Shown one piece after another: positions 5,232-7,395 of a stretch of DNA of 7,395 nt; within the stretch, counting starts at the first letter, position 1, and every line of letters starts with the position of its first letter. This stretch comes from JAWWPY01 sp964412845 (lineage in GTDB: Bacteria; Actinomycetota; Actinomycetes; Streptosporangiales; Streptosporangiaceae): NCBI GenBank assembly GCA_964412845.1, contig CAYPQM010000238.1:1-7395 (forward strand), in the 5' to 3' direction. The position numbers and the translations under genes are program-made. Under the pieces are notes generated by a model that was not told the origin of the DNA, did not search any database, and was given only the letters and a program-made list of their open reading frames with translations.

Positions 5232-5744
5232 GTGCACTTTGACACCGGACTGCTGTGGGTGGATGTCGAGGACGACTTCAGCCGGGCCCGGCGGCGGCAG
5301 GCGGCGGCCCGGGTCGCCGGCTGGCTGCGCCGCCGGCCTGATGCTACCCGCATCCTGTCGTTCGACGAGGTGGTCGCGGTCCTGGGCTGGCGCGGGGAGC
5401 GCTACCTCGGCCTGCAGACCATCCAGCTCGACGCCGTGACCGGAACCGTCGACTCCCGGCGTGACTTCGACCGCAGGTTCCGGCCCACCTCCAGCCGGGT
5501 GCGGCAGCGGTGGGAGCGCCTCGACCTCGCCCAGCGGCGCGGTACGGCGATACCGCCGATCGACTTGTACCTCGTCGGCGACATGTACTTCGTCAAGGAC
5601 GGCCACCACCGGGTCTCCGTGGCCGCGGCCACACGGCAGAAGACGATCGATGCGTACGTGACCGAGGTGCGGACCCGGGTGCCGACCGCCGGCATCTCCC
5701 CCGGCGACCTGCGGCGCCCCGGGCGGCGCGAGCTCGTGCCGTGA
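5232..5744 (+). CDS. ParB/sulfiredoxin-like domain protein
   Basis: 170 residues. The recognisable part is the C-terminal half: IPPIDLYLVGDMYFVKDGHH at residues 107-126 followed by RVSVAAA. This is the ParB/Srx-fold core, with DGHHR (123-127) at the nucleotide/phosphate-binding box where ParB has its GERR motif and sulfiredoxin its GCHR motif. Before it, residues 10-100 are charged and helical (DDFSRARRRQAAARVAGWLR and DFDRRFRPTSSRVRQRWERL). Members I recall are often annotated as chromosome-partitioning ParB but lack its HTH and centromere-binding region, so DNA segregation is not implied; CTP or ATP binding is an inference from the fold. It seems short at the C-terminus, ending in a basic tail (RRPGRRELVP). 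Transcription starts within the double operator, so it is very probably repressed by the divergent LacI protein. Confidence 0.82.
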   Translation: MHFDTGLLWVDVEDDFSRARRRQAAARVAGWLRRRPDATRILSFDEVVAVLGWRGERYLGLQTIQLDAVTGTVDSRRDFDRRFRPTSSRVRQRWERLDLAQRRGTAIPPIDLYLVGDMYFVKDGHHRVSVAAATRQKTIDAYVTEVRTRVPTAGISPGDLRRPGRRELVP

Positions 5745-5752
5745 ACGGCCCC

Positions 5753-5767
5753 GCGGCCGTCGGCCGC
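5753..5767 (+). terminator. Possible terminator hairpin after the ParB-like gene
   Basis: A perfect 6-bp GC stem (5753-5758 with 5762-5767) and 3-nt loop begins 9 nt after the stop codon. There is no U-tract, as is common in high-GC actinomycetes. Position supports a terminator; shortness weakens it. Confidence 0.35.
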
Positions 5768-5820
5768 CGGGACGATACAGGGGAACCTCGCGACCGCGCA
5801 GCGCCGTCGCCCGGAGCTAG

Positions 5821-6048
5821 TGCCCTGACCACGAGCGTTCACCGAGTCACGCGGGGCTGCTCGCCCTGCTGCTGGTGATCCGCGACTCCCAGCGAGATGG
5901 CACCTGGCAGCGGCTGAAGGCGTGCAGCAACCCGGACTGCCGGAGGGCTTTCTACGACCGCTCCCACTGCCGGGCAGGCACCTGGTGCGACATGGCCACC
6001 TTCGGCAACCGGATCAAGAACCGCAGGCTCAGGCAACGGCAGCGATGA
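5821..6048 (+). pseudogene. C-terminal fragment of a CGNR zinc-finger (ABATE-type) regulator
   Basis: The frame opens after a TAG at 5818-5820 and ends at TGA 6046-6048, 75 codons. It contains WQRLKACSNPDCRRAFYDRS, then CRAGTWCDMATFGNRIKNRR. This is the CGNR zinc finger: C-x4-C, the FYDRS block, WC, and the motif normally ending CGNR. Here the last zinc-binding cysteine is Phe (FGNR), so one of four ligands is missing. The large N-terminal ABATE domain of full-length family members is absent; only a short hydrophobic stretch (GLLALLLVIRDSQRDGTW) precedes. GTG 5875 could start a 57-residue protein but has no clear ribosome binding site. It is best read as a truncated, decaying gene, or less likely a small stand-alone finger. 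Family match is strong; status as pseudogene is inferred. Confidence 0.65.
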
Positions 6049-6091
6049 CCGCGTGCCGGCGGACGGGCCGTGCTCGGGCGCACAGGTGCTG

Positions 6092-6130
6092 GGTCGCCCG
6101 CTGGCCAGGTCAGCCGGCGCCCGGGCGACC
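6092..6130 (+). terminator. Strong hairpin, possible terminator after the CGNR fragment
   Basis: Arms 6092-6100 and 6122-6130 (GGTCGCCCG and its complement) match over 9 bp. An inner stem pairs 6101-6105 with 6113-6117 (5 bp, one G-U), leaving a 4-nt bulge. It lies 43 nt after the CGNR stop. There is no U-tract. It could be a factor-assisted terminator or a dyad binding site. Confidence 0.4.
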
Positions 6131-6205
6131 GGGAAGCGACCGCTGGCATGAGCCCTGGGCGGTCCGGTCCATCCGCCGGCCCTGAGGCGATCAAGGTCGC
6201 TGGCC

Positions 6206-6304
6206 ATGATCACCGAGCGCAGACAGATATCTCTGTTCACGAACGCGCACCCCGGGCGGGCTACCGCCGGCGATCCGGGTCTGGCCGGCCTCGTCACTGA
6301 CTAG
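6206..6304 (+). CDS. Possible 32-residue small ORF
   Basis: ATG at 6206 is preceded by AAGG (6193-6196) at 9-nt spacing, and the frame ends at TAG 6302-6304, 48 nt before the arginase-family start. The peptide begins MITERRQISLFTNAHPG. The frame is open further left to a stop at 6149-6151 without a better start, so it could also be the tail of a lost gene. No family is recognised. The evidence is weak. Confidence 0.2.
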   Translation: MITERRQISLFTNAHPGRATAGDPGLAGLVTD

Positions 6305-6352
6305 ACGAGGGCGACACTGGAGGTGGTGGAGTGATGGCGAAAGGTGGCGACG

Positions 6353-7261
6353 ATGACACGGCTGCGGCTGATCGGGGTGCCGAGCAGCGCCGGGGCGCAC
6401 GCGCCCGGCGTCGAGCGGGGCCCGGCGCGGTTGCGGGCCGCTGGCCTGGCCGAATCGCTAGAGGCTGCCGGCGTTGCGGCATTCGATGCGGGCGACCTGC
6501 CGGTGAGCCTGTTCGCGACCACCGCCGCACCGTCGGGCGCCCGGAACCTGCCGGCCGTGCTCGAGGTGGCTGACCGGGTCGCCGTTGCTGTCGCGGCCGC
6601 ACGGGCCGACGGCGATATCGCGGTTCTGCTCGGCGGTGACTGCACGCTGGTGCTGGGCGCCGTAGCCGGGCTTCGCAGGCACGAACAGGCCAGCAGTGAG
6701 GTGGGCGTGTTCTACCTCGACGGCGACGCGGACCTGGACACGCCGCAGGAGGGGTGGGGGGTCCTGGACAGCTGCGGGGTCGCCCACCTGCTCGGCGACG
6801 GCGATCCCGAGCTGGCGGCCCTGCGGCCAGACGGGCCGCTGCTCGACGCCGCGTCACTGGTGCTGTTCGGCTTCCACCCGGCGCAGCTTTCACCCGGCCA
6901 GTGGCGGCGCTTCGCCAGCCATGGCCTCTACGGCGTCCCGGTCAGCGATATGCCACCCGGAACCGCCGGAAGCCGCGCCATCCGGTCCCTGGCGCGGCTG
7001 CGGAACAAGCGTGCCCTGCTGTGTCACCTAGACGTCGATGTCATCGACTACGCAAGCTTCCCGCTGGGAGACTGCCCTCGCTACCACGGCGGCCTGTCCC
7101 TGGCGGATACCTTCGACGCCCTCAGAACCGCCGCCGGGCATCCCGGGCTGGCCTGCCTGACGCTCACCGAGGTCAACCCCGACCACGACCCCACCGGCGA
7201 ATTGAGCCAGCAACTGGTCAGCCGCTGGACAGCCGCCATCGCCGCCGGCCTGCCACGCTGA
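6353..7261 (+). CDS. Arginase/agmatinase/formiminoglutamase-family protein with altered metal site
   Basis: 302 residues, the normal length for a ureohydrolase. Landmarks are LIGVPSSAGAHAPGVERGP (residues 6-24), the typical substrate-loop start; VLLGGDCTLVLGA (91-103), where canonical enzymes have GGDH; YLDGDADLDTP (121-131), where they have DAHxD; HLDVDVID (226-233), the second Asp-x-Asp pair (D227, D229); and LTEVNPDHDP (271-280). Of the six arginase Mn ligands, four Asp appear present (123, 127, 227, 229), while the two His are Cys97 and Asp125. H145 may match the catalytic-loop His. The fold is sure; hydrolysis of arginine or a similar guanidino compound is doubtful. ATG 6353 has AAGG 8 nt upstream and fits family starts; GTG 6344 in frame is the alternative. 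It stands alone, with no arginine or urea metabolism gene adjacent. Confidence 0.88.
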   Translation: MTRLRLIGVPSSAGAHAPGVERGPARLRAAGLAESLEAAGVAAFDAGDLPVSLFATTAAPSGARNLPAVLEVADRVAVAVAAARADGDIAVLLGGDCTLVLGAVAGLRRHEQASSEVGVFYLDGDADLDTPQEGWGVLDSCGVAHLLGDGDPELAALRPDGPLLDAASLVLFGFHPAQLSPGQWRRFASHGLYGVPVSDMPPGTAGSRAIRSLARLRNKRALLCHLDVDVIDYASFPLGDCPRYHGGLSLADTFDALRTAAGHPGLACLTLTEVNPDHDPTGELSQQLVSRWTAAIAAGLPR

Positions 7262-7395
7262 CCTAACCTCACCGCAACCGCCGTGCCCGACGGCAACGAA
7301 CGTCCGATCAGCCGCCGCGACCCCATGACAACCCGCCTCGTGGCGCCGGTTCACCAACCACGCCGAGCACCAGATCTGGACGATCTGTGCGCGGC
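7262..7395. other. Right edge, no gene supported
   Basis: 134 bp follow the arginase-family stop. No clear terminator hairpin or ribosome binding site is visible. A plus-strand ATG at 7325 opens to the window edge (23 codons), but it lacks a binding site and recognisable sequence, so it is not called. Confidence 0.4.

Larger units (their letters stand above)
6049..6352. other. Intergenic region upstream of the arginase-family gene
   Basis: About 300 bp. It holds the hairpin at 6092-6130, a possible small ORF (6206-6304), and an AT-richer patch with two small dyads: ACAGA/TCTGT (6223-6227 and 6232-6236) and GTTC/GAAC (6235-6238 and 6241-6244). These could be operator-like sites for the gene at 6353. 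No clear -10/-35 pair stands out. Confidence 0.4.

Noticed and set aside
5839..6297. Minus-strand 152-codon open frame
   Set aside because: It lies antisense to the CGNR zinc-finger fragment, has no domain-like sequence, and is an expected shadow in GC-rich DNA.
7028..7357. Minus-strand 109-codon open frame over the end of the arginase-family gene
   Set aside because: Most of it is antisense to a confident gene, and its Gly/Ala/Val/Asp-rich translation is typical of a shadow frame.
7325..7395. Possible gene start at ATG 7325 running off the window
   Set aside because: Only 23 codons are visible, with no ribosome binding site and no recognisable motif.
1..7395. CRISPR array, toxin-antitoxin pair or complete defence system
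   Set aside because: There are no regularly spaced repeats, no Cas-like proteins and no recognisable toxin-antitoxin or nuclease/ATPase pair. The accessory features are isolated fragments.

Overview
The window looks like high-GC actinomycete chromosome (Streptomyces-type or a relative). The evidence is very high GC, strong GC preference at third codon positions, GTG starts, purine-rich ribosome binding sites, and families typical of that phylum: a LacI regulator with a central-CpG operator, a CGNR zinc-finger tail, an actinobacterial-style arginase-family protein and an IS21-type relic. The species cannot be named from sequence alone.

Layout. Positions 1-665 hold no protein gene I can support. 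Near the left edge (79-122) is what reads as the 3' half of a tRNA-Thr(GGU): anticodon loop, perfect T-arm and acceptor 3' strand, without a normal 5' half. This is what the distal attachment site of a tRNA-integrated element looks like. Several hairpins follow, the strongest (599-631) just before the first gene. At 666-2080 two overlapping genes (ATGA junction) encode a class I SAM-dependent methyltransferase and a carboxymuconolactone decarboxylase/AhpD-like protein. At 2218-3117 a possible 45-codon ORF lies in frame with, and 12 bp ahead of, a two-TM protein with a helical cytosolic domain. Its codon use is less GC-biased than its neighbours', suggesting acquired DNA.

Positions 3118-3967 are a decayed stretch: a strong two-part hairpin, an 11-bp direct repeat, a minus-strand open frame without a start codon, and a short IS21-type transposase (IstA) relic. 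At 3968-5744 a LacI-family repressor (minus strand) diverges from a ParB/sulfiredoxin-like protein (plus strand). Between them is a perfect 16-5-16 palindrome made of two 14-bp LacI-type operators, with a plausible promoter threaded through it. This is the best-defined regulatory unit in the window. A fragment of a CGNR zinc-finger regulator follows (5821-6048), with a strong hairpin behind it. At 6353-7261 lies an arginase/agmatinase-fold protein in which two of the six canonical manganese ligands appear replaced. The last 134 bases hold no supported gene.

How it fits together: the repressor and the ParB-like gene almost certainly form one regulatory unit, and the methyltransferase and CMD genes one operon. 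The other genes have no visible functional link. The tRNA fragment, IS relic, CGNR fragment and off-composition membrane gene together mark an accessory, rearranged region rather than a conserved core locus. I do not see a complete new multi-gene system. The most promising unexplained items are the operator/ParB-like pair, the altered arginase homologue and the membrane protein with its leader ORF.
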